NCBI GenBank assembly: GCA_035541995.1
Contig: DATKMG010000406.1
Location: forward strand, 1-15,047
Direction of reading: 5' to 3'
DNA from: DATKMG01 sp035541995
GTDB lineage: Bacteria; Acidobacteriota; Terriglobia; Versatilivoradales; Versatilivoraceae
DNA: 15,047 nt
In this document: positions 7,537 through 15,047 of the stretch, piece after piece
Layout of the letters: each line of letters begins with the position of its first letter
Position numbering within the stretch: the first letter of the stretch is position 1
Position numbers and translations under genes: made by a program
The notes under the pieces: generated by a model
Databases searched by the model: none
Told to the model about the DNA's origin: nothing
The model's input: only the letters and a program-made list of their open reading frames with translations

Positions 7537-7959
7537 ATGCTTTAAAGGGGCTGCCCTGTTTCTGTTGGGGTCGGTCCTGCTGCTGACTATCCTCGCGAGA
7601 GCAAGCCGCTGTCTCCCTCAATCCGACCCTGGTAGGTATCTCTCAAAAGCTAGCCGGATGCACTTGCCCACTTGCCAGAGGTTGAGTGATCGCAAAGCTC
7701 CCAGCAGAGAACCGGGAGAAGTGAAGCGGCCCATAGCCGATGGCGCAAGGCGGCTACTTCCCACAATTGAACCCTCCCTGTACAAACTCCTTCCAATTCT
7801 TGATCTCCATCAGTTTCGGTCTCCTCCCACCAATTTCTGTTAGCCTGATCCATCTAACTCGATTCTTCCTGACAGCAAGGCCCTGATATCTCGAGTTGCT
7901 TGACTTTGCCGTGGGAAGATTTCTCACAGATCGTTCTTGGGCGCTGCTTGTCACTAATT

Positions 7960-7965
7960 GGAGGT
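7960..7965 (+). promoter_or_regulatory. Ribosome binding site deciding the RraA-family start
   Basis: GGAGGT lies six bases ahead of GTG 7972 and selects that start. The upstream in-frame TTG at 7900 has no ribosome site and would add 24 residues not expected in this family. Confidence 0.7.
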
Positions 7966-7971
7966 ATACCG

Positions 7972-8664
7972 GTGCAAACGACCCTAGATTCAGCCCAACT
8001 GGAGGCACTCCGGCGGCTCGATACCTGTACAGTCTCCAATGCGATAGAGACCTTTGAGGTCCGGCTCCGGAATGCTGGATTTGCCGATTCCAGCATTCGA
8101 TGCATTTTCCCCCAGTTCTCTCCGGTTGTGGGGTATGCGGTAACGGCCCGCGTGCGCTGCTCCGTCGCTCCCATGAAAGGAAGCAGATACATGGACAGAA
8201 CGGATTTCTGGAATTACCTGCTCACCAAGCCGGCTCCCCGTATCGTCGTGTTTGAGGACGTCGACAGAAAACCGGGTTTGGGGTCGTATGTCGGAGAGAT
8301 CCACGCCAACATTCTCCTGGCTTTAGGTTGTGTCGGGCTGGTGACCAACGGAACTGTCCGAGACCTCGGTGGGGTGGAACCAACCGGGTTTCAGTTCTTC
8401 GCGGCGGGCGTTGCCGTTTCCCATGCTTACGCTCACATTCTGGAATTCGGTAATCCCGTCGAGGTCGGTGGCTTGAAGGTCCAACCTGGCGAACTTCTTC
8501 ATGGAGATCGGCACGGCGTGCTGGCGGTTCCAATGGAAATTGCCGCGCGGATTCCCGGCGTCGCTGCGGATTTGCTGGAAAGAGAGCGCCGGGTGATTGG
8601 TTTATGTCGCTCGCCTGATTTCTCGTTGGAGAAGCTGCAGGAAGCAATCAAGGAGCTGAGATAG
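7972..8664 (+). CDS. RraA-family protein (possible 4-hydroxy-4-methyl-2-oxoglutarate aldolase type)
   Basis: A 230-residue soluble protein of the RraA / HMG-CHA aldolase fold. Recognisable motifs are DTCTVSNAIE near residues 18-27, GEIHANILLALGCVGLVTNG from 108, and NGTVRDLGG with R130 and D131. In the characterised aldolases an Arg-Asp pair at that place binds substrate and the divalent metal. A later motif, GELLHGDRHGVLAVP, matches the family's GD...D.DGV..VP block. E. coli RraA inhibits RNase E, but many family members are metal-dependent class II pyruvate aldolases. Retention of R and D favours a catalytic protein over a pure RNase E inhibitor, without fixing the substrate. It is followed after 102 purine-rich bases by efflux operon 2 and may be cotranscribed with it. 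A direct role in efflux is not evident. Confidence 0.85.
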   Translation: MQTTLDSAQLEALRRLDTCTVSNAIETFEVRLRNAGFADSSIRCIFPQFSPVVGYAVTARVRCSVAPMKGSRYMDRTDFWNYLLTKPAPRIVVFEDVDRKPGLGSYVGEIHANILLALGCVGLVTNGTVRDLGGVEPTGFQFFAAGVAVSHAYAHILEFGNPVEVGGLKVQPGELLHGDRHGVLAVPMEIAARIPGVAADLLERERRVIGLCRSPDFSLEKLQEAIKELR

Positions 8665-8753
8665 CGAGCGGCAGAAGAGGCAACGAACGATTGGACGCGT
8701 AGGAAGAAGGAACGAAGGAAATGGTGAGGATGAGAAGACTGCCTGAAATCATA

Positions 8754-8759
8754 AAGGAG
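8754..8759 (+). promoter_or_regulatory. Ribosome binding site deciding the operon 2 adaptor start
   Basis: AAGGAG lies seven bases ahead of GTG 8767. It supports that start over ATG 8827, which gives a more usual signal-peptide length but has only a weak GGGA upstream. An ATG at 8765 is followed at once by TGA and overlaps the GTG. Confidence 0.5.
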
Positions 8760-8766
8760 AAGGAAT

Positions 8767-10077
8767 GTGAATAGACCATATCGATGTGCAGCCAGTCTGC
8801 GCTCAGGTCGGGAAACCCAAGAATCCATGATCGAGAATTGGAAACGCAGGCTTCAGCAATTCTCGGGACTCGTGGGGCTCTGCCTAGTGACCCTGATCTG
8901 CAGCACAGCCTGCAGCCGAACTCAGAGTGTCCAAGGCAAGACTGAGCCGGCTGCACTCACCGTGCCAGTCGCGAAGGCAGCTCGTGAGGATCTGGCTCGT
9001 GACTTTGAGATCGCGGCCGAGTTCCGCCCTTACCAGAAGATAAATGTCTACGCAAAAGTCCCCGGTTACGTGAAATCGATTTATGTGGACATCGGGGACC
9101 GTGTCAAGGCCGGGCAGCTTCTGGCTGTTCTGGAAATACCTGAGCTAACCGCCGACCTGGTGCGGGCAAAGGCCGCTGTCCGTCGCAGCCAGAACGAACT
9201 GAAGCGGGCGCGGGGAGACTTACAGCGCGCCCAGTCGGAACACGAGGTTTCACACCTCCAATACAACCGCCTGGGAGAAGTTGCCAGGACGAAACCGGAT
9301 CTCGTAGCGCAGCAGGAAGTCGACGACGCACAGGGCCGCGATCGGGAGTCAGAAGCCCGGGTGGCAGCGGCCGAAGCAGGTCTGGCGGCGGCCGAAGAGC
9401 AACTCAAGGTCGATGAGGCCAGCGTGCAAAGGGAACAGTCCATGTGGGATTACTCGCGCATCACTGCGCCCTTCAATGGCGTGGTGACCGAACGGTTTGC
9501 GGACACCGGGGCGATGTTGGCGGCGGGGATATCCTCTGAGAAGCAGGCCCTGCCAGTGGTCGCACTCTCAGAAAATGACTTGTTGCGGCTTGATATCCCG
9601 GTACCTGAGTCGGTTGTGCCGAGAATCCATATCGGTACGCCAGTCGCGATCCGAGTGCCGGCACTGAGCAAAACCTACCAGGGCAAAGTCGTTCGTTTTT
9701 CTGACATGGTCGACCCTTCCATCCGGACCATGATCACCGAGATTGACGTACCGAATCCGAAGTTGGAGCTTGTCCCCGGCATGTACGCTTACGCGAACCT
9801 CACCCTGGAGCGCAAACCAAACGCGCTGGCCGTTCCCGTACTGGCAATCATTCATGCGGGAGACGAAACTCGCGTGCTGCGGATAGACGAGCACAACCGG
9901 GTTGAAGAACGGGTCGTACAGATCGGGATCCAAACACCCACGAAAGCCGAAATTCTTTCGGGACTCAACGTAAACGATCTGGTCGTAACGGGTCAGCAAG
10001 CCCAACTTCAGCCGGGCCAGCACGTCCAGCCCAAGTTAATGCCGGTTGAGGATTTTGAAACCAAGGGAGCACAGTAA
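8767..10077 (+). CDS. RND periplasmic adaptor (membrane-fusion protein), operon 2, probable lipoprotein
   Basis: Periplasmic adaptor of the second tripartite exporter, 436 residues from GTG 8767 or 416 from ATG 8827. The hydrophobic stretch LVGLCLVTLICSTACS precedes a Cys, suggesting a lipoprotein signal anchored in the inner membrane. The -3 residue is Ser rather than Leu, so the lipobox is imperfect. Domains: barrel-sandwich half NVYAKVPGYVKSIYVDIGDRV near 92-112, then a long alpha-hairpin at about 128-227 with Ala/Glu/Arg heptads. The returning half is YSRITAPFNGVVTERF near 230, followed by beta-barrel and membrane-proximal parts with PGMYAYANLTLE. The hairpin is longer than that of the operon 1 adaptor. 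Its stop TAA shares a base with the ATG of the pump gene (TAATG at 10075-10079), so translation is coupled. Confidence 0.9.
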   Translation: MNRPYRCAASLRSGRETQESMIENWKRRLQQFSGLVGLCLVTLICSTACSRTQSVQGKTEPAALTVPVAKAAREDLARDFEIAAEFRPYQKINVYAKVPGYVKSIYVDIGDRVKAGQLLAVLEIPELTADLVRAKAAVRRSQNELKRARGDLQRAQSEHEVSHLQYNRLGEVARTKPDLVAQQEVDDAQGRDRESEARVAAAEAGLAAAEEQLKVDEASVQREQSMWDYSRITAPFNGVVTERFADTGAMLAAGISSEKQALPVVALSENDLLRLDIPVPESVVPRIHIGTPVAIRVPALSKTYQGKVVRFSDMVDPSIRTMITEIDVPNPKLELVPGMYAYANLTLERKPNALAVPVLAIIHAGDETRVLRIDEHNRVEERVVQIGIQTPTKAEILSGLNVNDLVVTGQQAQLQPGQHVQPKLMPVEDFETKGAQ

Positions 10078-13000
10078 TGCCGCGCTTTTCAATTCGAAAC
10101 CCCTATTTCATTGTTGTCGCCTGCCTGATTGTGGCTGTGATCGGTGGAACCAGCCTGGTGCGCATGCCGGTCGACCTGTTTCCTGCCATCAACATCCCGG
10201 AAGTGGTGGTAGCCACTTTTTACAGTGGCATGCCTCCGGAGGAGATCGAAACCGAGATTACAGGTCGCTTTGAGCGGTTCTTTACTCTGGGTGCGGGTAT
10301 TGACCACATGGAATCGCGGTCCATGGCCGGAGTCAGTATCATCAAAGTCTACTTTCAGCCCGGGACCAATCCGGATTCGGATGTCAATGAAATTTCAAAT
10401 CTGGCCATGGCGGACCTGCGGCGCCTGCCGCCTGGGACCCTTCCGCCCGTGGTGATGAAGTTCGATGCATCGAGTCTGCCCGTCTGTCTGATTACCTTGA
10501 AAGGCCAGGGTCTTGGAGAGACCGAGCTTCGCGATAATGGCCAGTTTGCAGTGCGCAATCAGCTGGCAGGTGTCCCGGGAGCTTCAGTACCGCCGCCTTT
10601 CGGCGGGAAATATCGACAGATTATGGTCTACGTCGACCCGCTCAAGTTGCAAGCCCATGGGCTCAGCCCCATGGATGTTGTCCGGGCCATCAACAACGCC
10701 AATTTGATTCTGCCGGCAGGGGACGTCAAGGTTGGGCCGTACGATTTCAATATCTACACCAACAGCCAGATCAGCAACGTCCAGGAAATCAATTCTGTTC
10801 CTTTGAAGACGGTCGGGGAATCTTCGGTGACCGTAGCCGACGTCGGCAGAGCAGAAGACGCCCACCAGATTCAGACCAATATCGTTCGGGTTGACGGCCA
10901 GTCTTCTGTTTATTTGCCCATCATGAAACAAGGGGGTGACACTAACACCATCGCGGTCGTCGACGGCATTAAGCAGGCTCTGACCCGGCTGTATGATATC
11001 CCCAAGACCCTGGTGACGACCGTGGTTTTTGACCAGTCCTTGTTCGTCAAGAGGGCCATCGAAACGCTTCTGCATGAGGGCGGGACGGGTTTGTTCCTGA
11101 CGGCGCTGATGGTGCTCGTTTTTTTGGGCAGCTTGCGTGCTACTGTGGCGGTTTTCCTCTCCATCCCCCTTTCGGCACTGGCAGCTATCATCGCCTTGTA
11201 CTTTGGGGGCACTTCGATCAACACCATGATCCTCGCCGGGCTGGCCCTGGTCTTCTCACGTCTGATCGACAATGCCGTCATTGTGCTGGAAAACATCTTC
11301 CGACATCTCGAACTGGGGGAAACGCCGGAAGTGGCCGCCGAGAAGGGCGGCCAGGAAGTATCCATGGCCGTTCTGGCGGCTACCCTGACCAGTTCGGTGG
11401 TTTTTTTCCCGGTCATCTTTCTCTACGGGGTCAGCAAGTTCCTTTTCTCCGCGCTGGCCTTGGCAGTGGTCCTGGCTCTCTTTGCCTCCTATTTTGTGGC
11501 CATGACCGTGGTGCCTTTATTCTGTGCCCGGTTGATCAAGGGGCACACGGTGACTATGGAGGAGGCCCCTGTCCATGTTGAGGAAGAGGCAGGCCGGAGG
11601 GCGCCGCCGGCCAGATCCTGGGCGGCACGATTCAACGCCCGCTTCAACACCCTGTTCCAACACATGCTGGATGGGTATGAACAATTGGTGCGAAGGGCAT
11701 TAACCCGCCCGGTCGCGGTGGTCTGCGGCATCACCGGGATTTTTCTCCTCAGTCTCCTGGTCTATCCCTTCCTGGGCTTTGCGTTCTTTCCCCGGACCGA
11801 CGCTGGACAGTTTGTCATTAACATGAGGGCGCCTTCAGGCACACGAGTGGAGCTGACGAACCAGACGGTGAAAAAGTTAGAGGACATCATCCGCGGGACT
11901 GTGGACCCGAGGGACCTGAAGATTATTGTTGCCAACATTGGGATCATCCCCGATTTCTCGTCGATCTATACCACCAATTCGGGCCCGGACAGCGCAACCG
12001 TCCAGGTGGCTCTCAATGAGCATTCTCGCTTGGGAAGCTTTGAGTACATGGCAAGGGTGCGCAAACGCCTCCAGGAGGAATTACCCCAGGTAAACGCCTT
12101 TTTCCAATCCGGGGGGATGGTCGACGCCATCTTGAATCAAGGATTACCGGCTCCAGTCGACATCCAGGTTGCCGGATCGAACGTGGATGCCGACTTTTCG
12201 GTGGCCAGGCAGATTGCCAACCAGGTACGCGCCTTGCCGGGAGTGAGTGACGTGTACATCCCGCAGGCACTGGATTATCCGTCTCTGGTGCTGGATATCA
12301 ACCGGGTGCACGCCAGTGAGCTGGGGTTAGACCAGAAGGAGGTGGTGAACAATGTGATTACCGCCTTGACCTCCAACGGGATGATCGCGCCGAGTTTCTG
12401 GATTGATCCTAAAACCGGGAACGATTACATGCTAACAGTACAGTATCCTGAGAATGCCATTGCGAGTCTTCCGGCCTTGAGGCAAATGCCGGTGCGCTCA
12501 CCCGGATTGGCACTCCCCACCATGCTGGACTCCTTAGCCCGGATTCGCCGGGCTGAATCCCCCACGGAAATCGATCATTACCAGATTGCCCGGATCGTGG
12601 ATGTCTACGTTACCCCCGCCGGCGAGGACCTTGGCCAAATCGCGGGCGCTGTCGACCGAATCACATCGCAAATCCAGTTGCCTGAAGGAGTCCGGGTGAA
12701 TCTCAGGGGCATGGTGGAAGCGATGAACGCATCCTTCCATAGCTTCGCCCTAGGCTTGATTCTGGCCATCCTGCTGCTTTATCTGATCCTGGTTGCCCAG
12801 TTTCGGTCCTTCAGGGATCCCCTGTTGATTCTGTTGGCCGTCCCCACCGGAGTCACCGGCGTACTGCTCACGCTGGTCATCACCGGCACGACGGTCAATG
12901 TCATGTCCCTGATGGGTCTGATCATGATGGTGGGTATCGTGGTTTCCAACAGTATCCTGATCGTGGAATTTGCCCATCGCCTCGAGCAGGATGGCATGTC

Positions 13001-13259
13001 AGTAAGGGATGCCGCCGTGACTTCCTGCCGGATCCGTCTGCGTCCGGTCTTGATGACTTCACTGGCAACCATCATTGGCCTGGTCCCTATGGCCCTGAAA
13101 CTGGGAACTGGAAGCGAATCCTATGCGCCCCTGGCCAGGGCGATTATCGGGGGCTTGATGGTCTCGGTCGTACTGACCGTGTTTATCGTCCCTGCCGCCT
13201 ATTTGCTTGTCTTCAACAAGGGGGATCGGCCCGAACCCGCGGGGGTGGAAGCTCAATGA
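10077..13259 (+). CDS. RND efflux pump, inner-membrane subunit, HAE1-like (operon 2)
   Basis: Proton-driven inner-membrane exporter of 1060 residues, normal length for the superfamily. TM1 is at about 7-27, followed by porter domains, a membrane block from about 335, the second periplasmic half from FFPRTDAGQF (570 onward) and a last membrane block from about 890. The TM4 motif reads ALVFSRLIDNAVIVLENI, with D398-N399 where AcrB has Asp407-Asp408. TM10 reads GIVVSNSILIVEF, with S957 where AcrB has Lys940. Only one of the three classical relay residues is therefore kept, as in a sizeable group of related pumps. A charged cytosolic insert (EEAPVHVEEEAGRRAPP, near 495-515) follows TM6. AAGGGAG at 10063-10069 is the ribosome site. 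The stop overlaps the next gene as ATGA. Substrate is unknown. Confidence 0.92.
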   Translation: MPRFSIRNPYFIVVACLIVAVIGGTSLVRMPVDLFPAINIPEVVVATFYSGMPPEEIETEITGRFERFFTLGAGIDHMESRSMAGVSIIKVYFQPGTNPDSDVNEISNLAMADLRRLPPGTLPPVVMKFDASSLPVCLITLKGQGLGETELRDNGQFAVRNQLAGVPGASVPPPFGGKYRQIMVYVDPLKLQAHGLSPMDVVRAINNANLILPAGDVKVGPYDFNIYTNSQISNVQEINSVPLKTVGESSVTVADVGRAEDAHQIQTNIVRVDGQSSVYLPIMKQGGDTNTIAVVDGIKQALTRLYDIPKTLVTTVVFDQSLFVKRAIETLLHEGGTGLFLTALMVLVFLGSLRATVAVFLSIPLSALAAIIALYFGGTSINTMILAGLALVFSRLIDNAVIVLENIFRHLELGETPEVAAEKGGQEVSMAVLAATLTSSVVFFPVIFLYGVSKFLFSALALAVVLALFASYFVAMTVVPLFCARLIKGHTVTMEEAPVHVEEEAGRRAPPARSWAARFNARFNTLFQHMLDGYEQLVRRALTRPVAVVCGITGIFLLSLLVYPFLGFAFFPRTDAGQFVINMRAPSGTRVELTNQTVKKLEDIIRGTVDPRDLKIIVANIGIIPDFSSIYTTNSGPDSATVQVALNEHSRLGSFEYMARVRKRLQEELPQVNAFFQSGGMVDAILNQGLPAPVDIQVAGSNVDADFSVARQIANQVRALPGVSDVYIPQALDYPSLVLDINRVHASELGLDQKEVVNNVITALTSNGMIAPSFWIDPKTGNDYMLTVQYPENAIASLPALRQMPVRSPGLALPTMLDSLARIRRAESPTEIDHYQIARIVDVYVTPAGEDLGQIAGAVDRITSQIQLPEGVRVNLRGMVEAMNASFHSFALGLILAILLLYLILVAQFRSFRDPLLILLAVPTGVTGVLLTLVITGTTVNVMSLMGLIMMVGIVVSNSILIVEFAHRLEQDGMSVRDAAVTSCRIRLRPVLMTSLATIIGLVPMALKLGTGSESYAPLARAIIGGLMVSVVLTVFIVPAAYLLVFNKGDRPEPAGVEAQ

Positions 13260-14545
13260 ACCGGCAAACCACTCTCTATCTTGTCGTTGCGATAATGGGT
13301 TCCGGCTGGGTTTCGATCTTTGCCCAAGCCCCCCCCAAACTCACCCTCAAAGAAGCTGAGGCTCTGGCCGTCCAGAATCACCCCCGGCTTCGCTCCGCCC
13401 AGTTCTTTGCTTCGGCAGCAAAGGAAGTTACCCGGCAACAGCGCTCAGCCTATTACCCCTATGCATTCGGCAGTCTGACCGGCGCCGTCGCTGAACAAGA
13501 CAGCCGCATTGCGGCCGGCGCATTAAACAATCCCATCATCTATAACCGGTACGCAAACGGGTTTACGGTCGGTCAATTGGTCACCGATTTTGGCCGCACC
13601 CGGAACCTGGTAGAAAGTTCACGCTTGGGCGCGCAGGCAGCCGAGCGGAACATTGAAGTGACACGTGAAGAAGTCTTGCTCCAGGTTGATCGGGCCTATT
13701 ATGGTGCCCTGAGGGCCCAGGCTGTTCTCAAGGTCGCCCAACAAACTGTCAGTGAACGCCAGACCGTTGTGGAACAAGTGACAGCACTGGAGAAGAGCAA
13801 GCTTAAATCCGCCCTCGATTTGAGCTTCGCCAATGTCAATCTCGCCGAAGCTAAGCTATTGTTGGTTCAGGCCCAAAACGACGTGCAAGCGGCCTTCGCC
13901 GCACTTTCCGAGGCTCTGGGAGAGACACAACAACGTTTGTTTGAACTTCAAGAAGAACCTTTGCCCTCCGCTCCGCTTCCCGATTTCCCCCAATTGGTGG
14001 ATAAAGCAGTCCATGATCGGCCGGATCTGGTCAGCCAACGCATTACTGAGCAAGCGTCTCAGAGATTTGCCAGGGCGGAGAGAGATTTGTGGTTTCCAAC
14101 CGTCAGCGTGCTTGCCAGCGCTGGCGTTACGCCGGCACGTGAGGATCCCCTTACCAGCCACTATGCTGCCGCTGGCGTTAACATTAACATCCCCATTTTC
14201 AACGGACATCTGTTCCCAGCTCGCCGGGCGGAAGCGGAATTCAAGGCACAAGCCGAGGCTCAGAATCTGAAGAACCTGGAAGAGAGAATCGTTCGCGACC
14301 TGCGCGTAGCTTGGCTGAGCGCCAAGACGGCCTCCGAACGTCTCGATCTGACACGGCAGCTGTTGGACCAGGCTAATCTGGCATTGGATCTCGCACAGGC
14401 CCGCTACAAACTGGGATTGGGCTCGATCGTTGAACTTAGCCAAGCCCAATTGAACCAGACACGGGCTCAAATCGAAAACACCAGTGCGAAATATGATTAC
14501 CAGATTCAGCTGGCCGTCTTGAGTTACGAGGCCGGCACGCTTTAG
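13256..14545 (+). CDS. TolC-like outer-membrane efflux protein (operon 2)
   Basis: Outer-membrane channel of the second exporter, 429 residues. A signal peptide covers about 1-24 (hydrophobic LYLVVAIMGSGWVSIFA, cut before QAPP). Two OEP repeats follow, starting at LTLKEAEALAVQNHPRL (about 29) and at the stretch around FPQLVDKAVHDRPDLV (about 245). Strand-turn landmarks LVTDFGRTRN and NINIPIFNG are typical of TolC-family barrel strands. The closing motif ARYKLGLGSIVELSQAQLNQ (from about 382) is the usual second-repeat helix. It is about 40 residues shorter than the operon 1 channel and not closely similar to it by eye. The ATG overlaps the pump stop, giving coupled translation. It is the last gene of the operon; only a weak hairpin follows. 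Confidence 0.92.
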   Translation: MNRQTTLYLVVAIMGSGWVSIFAQAPPKLTLKEAEALAVQNHPRLRSAQFFASAAKEVTRQQRSAYYPYAFGSLTGAVAEQDSRIAAGALNNPIIYNRYANGFTVGQLVTDFGRTRNLVESSRLGAQAAERNIEVTREEVLLQVDRAYYGALRAQAVLKVAQQTVSERQTVVEQVTALEKSKLKSALDLSFANVNLAEAKLLLVQAQNDVQAAFAALSEALGETQQRLFELQEEPLPSAPLPDFPQLVDKAVHDRPDLVSQRITEQASQRFARAERDLWFPTVSVLASAGVTPAREDPLTSHYAAAGVNINIPIFNGHLFPARRAEAEFKAQAEAQNLKNLEERIVRDLRVAWLSAKTASERLDLTRQLLDQANLALDLAQARYKLGLGSIVELSQAQLNQTRAQIENTSAKYDYQIQLAVLSYEAGTL

Positions 14546-14565
14546 GAACTATAAAATGCTCACGA

Positions 14566-14586
14566 AGCCGTTTACGAGGGACGGCT
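14566..14586 (+). terminator. Weak hairpin after operon 2
   Basis: AGCCGT (14566-14571) pairs with ACGGCT (14581-14586) around a nine-base loop, 20 bases after the stop of the last efflux gene. No T-run follows, so termination here would be weak or factor-dependent. Confidence 0.25.
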
Positions 14587-14630
14587 CAGGTGTTCAAACT
14601 TAAAGCCTAGGACAAACCAATACATAGAAG

Positions 14631-14673
14631 TTAAATTCACATTGCAGCGGTGTTAACTTTGCATTAAATGAAG
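14631..14673 (+). promoter_or_regulatory. Pho-box-like repeat array 1
   Basis: TTAAA (14631), TTGCA (14642), TTAAC (14653) and TTAAA (14664) lie exactly 11 bases apart. Direct repeats of a TTAAC-like core every 11 bases are the hallmark of PhoB/PhoP/SphR binding sites; the cyanobacterial SphR box PyTTAAPyPy(T/A) and the Bacillus TTAACA boxes are the closest known patterns. A TATAAA lies at 14698-14703, rather far downstream. The second unit is degenerate. Confidence 0.4.
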
Positions 14674-14800
14674 GCCGATCCTAGTGGGAGTCATTTCTAT
14701 AAAGTAATGAACTGGTGGGAAATAGATTAGCTAAATGAGCCTTTCGATGCAGCCAGGTTCAGGAGGCAATCCGGTGCTTTGGCTGAGGCAGTCAAAGACT

Positions 14801-14864
14801 CTTAACTTCCATTTAACATTCAGTTCATCGCTTCGTAACAGGCATTATTGATAATTTGCATACT
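14801..14864 (+). promoter_or_regulatory. Pho-box-like repeat array 2 with possible -10 boxes
   Basis: Four consecutive 11-base units start at 14801, 14812, 14823 and 14834: CTTAACTTCCA, TTTAACATTCA, GTTCATCGCTT and CGTAACAGGCA. The first two fit TTAAC cores closely; the third and fourth are degenerate. Candidate -10 boxes GATAAT (14850-14855, five of six consensus bases) and CATACT (14859-14864) follow at the distance seen in Pho-activated promoters, where the boxes replace the -35 element. ATTAT-tg-ATAAT (14844-14855) is a small palindrome over the first of these. The target would be the gene starting at 14931. Confidence 0.45.
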
Positions 14865-14930
14865 AAAGACCCCAAACAGGTTTCGAACCCTGTCCACTGG
14901 GGAAAACCTCAGTAGGTATCTTGGCTGTCT

Positions 14931-15047
14931 ATGGATTCTCATGATCTCAAAGATCAAACGGAAGGGCCACCGGGAGCAAATCTCCTCAATGAAACATCCC
15001 GGGATGAGCTGTTCTCCATCCCGACTCGGTCAGATGAAGAGTCATTG
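14931..15047 (+). CDS. N-terminal fragment of an unidentified protein (3' end outside window)
   Basis: From ATG 14931 the frame stays open to the window edge, giving 39 residues that start MDSHDLKDQTEGPPG. The segment is hydrophilic and acidic, with no signal peptide or membrane segment, so a cytoplasmic protein is likely. In-frame stop TAG at 14913-14915 limits the upstream extent, and no other start lies between. No good ribosome site is visible, which lowers confidence. It lies downstream of the Pho-box-like arrays and would be their target. I do not recognise the protein. Confidence 0.45.
   Translation, partial: MDSHDLKDQTEGPPGANLLNETSRDELFSIPTRSDEESL

Larger units (their letters stand above)
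7184..7971. other. Gap between the two efflux loci, no convincing gene
   Basis: About 790 bases separate the PadR-type gene from the RraA-family gene. The longest same-strand frame (7409-7843, 144 residues) starts at GTG and includes one hydrophobic stretch (AALFLLGSVLLLTIL), but the rest is low in coding character and resembles no family I know. Visible structure: a small hairpin GTGGG/CCCAC at 7232-7245, a tandem direct repeat AACCCCTTC at 7251-7259 and 7261-7269, TCCGGCA twice within 7352-7367, a promoter at 7380-7408 and a foldable segment at 7475-7536. Confidence 0.55.

Noticed and set aside
7409..7843. 144-residue frame from GTG, with one hydrophobic stretch
   Set aside because: No family resemblance, biased low-complexity composition outside the hydrophobic part, and no ribosome site since the frame starts right after the -10 box. 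Kept only as a note in the gap entry.
7900..7971. N-terminal extension of the RraA-family protein from TTG 7900
   Set aside because: No ribosome site there, whereas GGAGGT sits correctly ahead of GTG 7972 and the family needs no such extension.
13856..14470. 204-residue frame on the minus strand
   Set aside because: Fully antisense to the operon 2 channel gene, with no recognisable domain or upstream signals.
14736..14852. 38-codon frame ending in TGA
   Set aside because: Overlaps the Pho-box-like array, has no coding character and no recognisable product.

Overview
The window is high-GC bacterial DNA (composition judged by eye, not computed). It most resembles an Acidobacteriota chromosome of the Solibacter/Bryobacter kind. 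That guess rests on the style of the RND pumps, the PadR regulator placed with an efflux operon, and the long barrel-like protein end at the left edge; no rRNA or marker gene is present to prove it. There is no tRNA, rRNA, CRISPR array, transposase or integrase.

Layout, all genes on the + strand. 1-301: end of a protein that looks like an outer-membrane beta-barrel. 302-1074: about 770 bases without a gene, holding four long palindromic elements, then a promoter and a 32-base dyad. 1075-7183: efflux operon 1, in the order TolC-like channel, RND pump, membrane-fusion protein, PadR-type repressor. 7184-7971: a gap with one good promoter and a foldable stretch but no convincing gene. 7972-8664: an RraA-family protein. 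8767-14545: efflux operon 2, in the opposite order membrane-fusion protein, RND pump, TolC-like channel, with translationally coupled junctions. 14546-14930: a regulatory region with two arrays of 11-base-spaced TTAAC-type repeats resembling Pho boxes. 14931-15047: start of a protein that runs off the window.

Each efflux operon encodes a complete tripartite exporter: inner-membrane proton-driven RND pump, periplasmic adaptor and outer-membrane channel. The two are not recent duplicates, since gene order, adaptor type, channel length and TM4/TM10 residues all differ. Operon 1 carries its own regulator as last gene, and the dyad over its promoter is the natural candidate operator, suggesting autoregulation. 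Substrates cannot be read from sequence; the pumps look like the HAE1 (drug/lipophile) kind rather than heavy-metal pumps.

I did not find a clearly novel defence or biosynthetic system. The observations most worth following are the operator dyad, the Pho-box-like arrays, the palindrome cluster and the altered proton-relay residues.
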